In this document: positions 62,867 to 64,000 of the stretch, in pieces
How the letters are laid out: each line of letters starts with the position of its first letter
How positions within the stretch are numbered: position 1 is the stretch's first letter
NCBI GenBank assembly: GCA_964495885.1
Contig: CAZBWO010000007.1
Coordinates: forward strand, 75,750 to 139,749
Direction of reading: 5' to 3'
DNA length: 64,000 bases
Source of the DNA: PALG01 sp964495885
Lineage (GTDB): Bacteria; Bacteroidota; Bacteroidia; Flavobacteriales; Flavobacteriaceae
Notes under the pieces: generated by a model
Told to the model about the DNA's origin: nothing
The model's input: only the letters and a program-made list of their open reading frames with translations
Databases searched by the model: none
Program-made: the position numbers and the translations under genes

Positions 62867-63337
62867 TTATATCAATTCTCTAGATTTCAACTCTGATTCC
62901 CAAAAGTGCATGACAAGTTCGGCTAGTGTATTAATATTAATAGTTTTGCCAAATTCATTATGATGTTTTTCGTTAAGTTCAATTAAAATTGGACTTTCAG
63001 AATAATCTTCACCCCAATAACCTTCTTCTACGTATCGATCTTTTTTAATCTCATCAACTGATTGCAAATTGGAATTTCTTAAGTGGAAGTGCTTTGCTCC
63101 ATTTGCAATATGCTCACAAATTAAAAGAATTGTATTGTTATTTTTAAGTTCAGTTTTTTCAGAGTTGTGTCTTTCACCATCAAAAATCCAGTCTAGCATA
63201 TTCCAAGCAGTAGTAATAAAATTATACGCTAAGTATATATTTTCATTGTCCCTTTTAAGTTGATCATATTCAAACACCAATTTCCTCCAAAGATCTCCTG
63301 GAGTTTTCATTTCAATAAATCCGATATTTTCTTTCAT
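62867..63337 (-). CDS. Protein of unknown function
   Basis: 156 residues, all predicted helical in the first two thirds. DQLKRDNENIYLAYNFITTA is followed by WNMLDWIF and NNNTILLICEHIANGAKHFH. No signal peptide and no recognised motif. It starts about 17 nt after the attC-like box, as a cassette gene would. Possibly a HEPN-like helical protein, but the R-x4-H motif is not clearly present. Confidence 0.6.
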   Translation of the reverse strand: MKENIGFIEMKTPGDLWRKLVFEYDQLKRDNENIYLAYNFITTAWNMLDWIFDGERHNSEKTELKNNNTILLICEHIANGAKHFHLRNSNLQSVDEIKKDRYVEEGYWGEDYSESPILIELNEKHHNEFGKTININTLAELVMHFWESELKSRELI

Positions 63338-63345
63338 CAGAAAAT

Positions 63346-63403
63346 TACACCTAACGCTCTGGATAAAATACGTTTCAATGTATTTTATCTTTTGTTGGCA
63401 TTA
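63346..63403. repeat. attC-like repeat, compact hairpin (A7)
   Basis: ACCTAAC (63349-63355) and GTTGGCA (63394-63400) are the outer boxes. Inside is a perfect ten-base stem (GATAAAATAC 63362-63371, GTATTTTATC 63380-63389) with an eight-base loop. Minus-strand reading ends in GTTAGGT, an exact GTTRRRY box. Confidence 0.8.
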
Positions 63404-63406
63404 GTT

Positions 63407-63916
63407 TTATTTTTTCCAGGTTTTGTAAATTAAGTGAGCAGGTTTCTTATTTTTTGTTGCTAGTTCATTTTCAATCTGCTCGGCTAACCATTGAACCCAT
63501 TCACCAAAATTTTCATCATTGTTTAATTCCCGAGTCTCAATAAAATAGTTTTTCATTTTATTCCAGAAAAGGATTATTGGGCCTCTCATAAAATCAGCAA
63601 CTAAATCTAATTTTATCTCTCTTTTGAATACTAGAAGTCCCAAACTTTCAAGTTTTACAAACATTACCATAACATTAGATAATTTGTCTCCCAATTCATC
63701 TTCAATTTCCTTCTTTGTCAAATCTCCAGAAAGATTGTAGATAATGTTCAAAGCGTCAATAAATTCTGGTGTTTGCACTGAATTCAACATCTGCAAAGCA
63801 GATTCTCTTGACCTTTGTTTTTTAAGTTGAAGTAATTGGACTGCGGCAAAAATTCCTGCGGCTATAATGGCAACAGTATTCAGAATATTTAGAAAAGTAC
63901 TTAAATCCAATATCAT
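63407..63916 (-). CDS. DUF4760-like membrane-anchored protein
   Basis: 169 residues. An N-terminal anchor (LNILNTVAIIAAGIFAAVQL) is followed by KKQRSRESALQMLNSVQTPE and a helical domain ending SLGLLVFKREIKLDLVADFM. This resembles DUF4760 proteins of unknown role, some of which sit in defence or cassette contexts. Certainty about the family is moderate. Confidence 0.6.
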   Translation of the reverse strand: MILDLSTFLNILNTVAIIAAGIFAAVQLLQLKKQRSRESALQMLNSVQTPEFIDALNIIYNLSGDLTKKEIEDELGDKLSNVMVMFVKLESLGLLVFKREIKLDLVADFMRGPIILFWNKMKNYFIETRELNNDENFGEWVQWLAEQIENELATKNKKPAHLIYKTWKK

Positions 63917-63944
63917 ATTTTAATTTATCTGATTGACTTCAAAT

Positions 63945-64000
63945 TAATGCCAACGGTTTTGTGTATGGCTCGTTGCGGGAAATCAGCTATGATTTTCCGC
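63945..64000. repeat. attC-like repeat, family A (A8), cut by window edge
   Basis: TAATGCCAACGGTTTTGTG and GGCTCGTTGCGGG on the plus strand give the GCCAACGG and CGTTGC boxes; the far end is outside the window. Confidence 0.65.

Noticed and set aside
52653..64000. Repeat-bounded units as ordinary insertion sequences or MITEs
   Set aside because: No transposase is present, no target-site duplications are evident, the termini differ from unit to unit, and all genes share one orientation. Cassette recombination explains these better, though it is not proven.
1..64000. tRNA or rRNA genes
   Set aside because: No conserved rRNA segment or tRNA cloverleaf with a T-loop (GTTCRANNC) was noticed while reading; a covariance search was not possible here.

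Overview
The window looks like a chromosomal scaffold segment from a marine member of the Flavobacteriaceae (Bacteroidota). Supporting this are a low G+C sequence, promoter-like boxes of the TTTG / TAnnTTTG type, a Bacteroidota-type RecQ, DUF4105, DUF6090 and PorV/PorQ-like proteins, and a polysaccharide locus rich in sulfotransferases. Genus cannot be fixed from the sequence alone. A run of exactly 100 N (3303-3402) marks an unresolved assembly gap inside a tandem repeat.

Region 1 (1-39292, all + strand) is a large capsule/exopolysaccharide or O-antigen locus. It opens with the 3' part of a Wzc-like tyrosine autokinase. Next come a nucleotide-sugar dehydrogenase and a UDP-GlcNAc 4-epimerase (WbpO/WbpP or TviB/TviC pair, predicted to give UDP-GalNAcA). 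A repeat-rich non-coding island (4484-5318), an SGNH-like protein and a Wzm/Wzt ABC exporter follow. The rest is a tightly packed, often overlapping operon. It holds seven GT2 and seven GT4 glycosyltransferases, an exostosin-like transferase, five sulfotransferase-like genes and a pyruvyltransferase. It also holds an amino-sugar module (DegT aminotransferase, WbqC, methyltransferase, NeuD/PglD-like acyltransferase, beta-propeller protein), an asparagine-synthase-like amidotransferase, a Wzy/ligase-like membrane protein, a GT-C-like membrane protein and a terminal priming phosphoglycosyltransferase. The predicted product is a strongly acidic, sulfated, probably pyruvylated and amino-sugar-containing polysaccharide.

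Region 2 (39293-47745) is conserved housekeeping DNA: DUF4105/Lnb-like protein, PorV/PorQ-like barrel, pssA, then a leftward kdsD-tatC-CMD-lptB run, and rightward recQ. The RecQ lacks the usual zinc-binding cysteines.

Region 3 (47748-52623, all - strand) carries accessory single-copy genes: DinB/DUF1572, methyltransferase, a lipoprotein resembling acetolactate decarboxylase, YrdB-like and DUF2200 proteins, a CPBP protease and a secreted alpha/beta-hydrolase-like protein.

Region 4 (about 52650 to the right edge, all - strand) is the most unusual part. It is a series of unrelated one- or two-gene units (TPR lipoprotein, DUF2071, paired tiny membrane proteins, carbamoyltransferase, VOC, degenerate secreted Nudix, lipoprotein, DUF6090, secreted Ntn hydrolase, membrane proteins, an AbiC-like protein and others). 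Most junctions carry imperfect hairpin repeats of two sequence families. Several units begin and end with matching unit-specific inverted termini containing RYYYAAC/GTTRRRY-like boxes. This is the architecture of an integron-type gene-cassette array lacking an integrase in view (CALIN-like), or of a small-cassette system specific to these bacteria.
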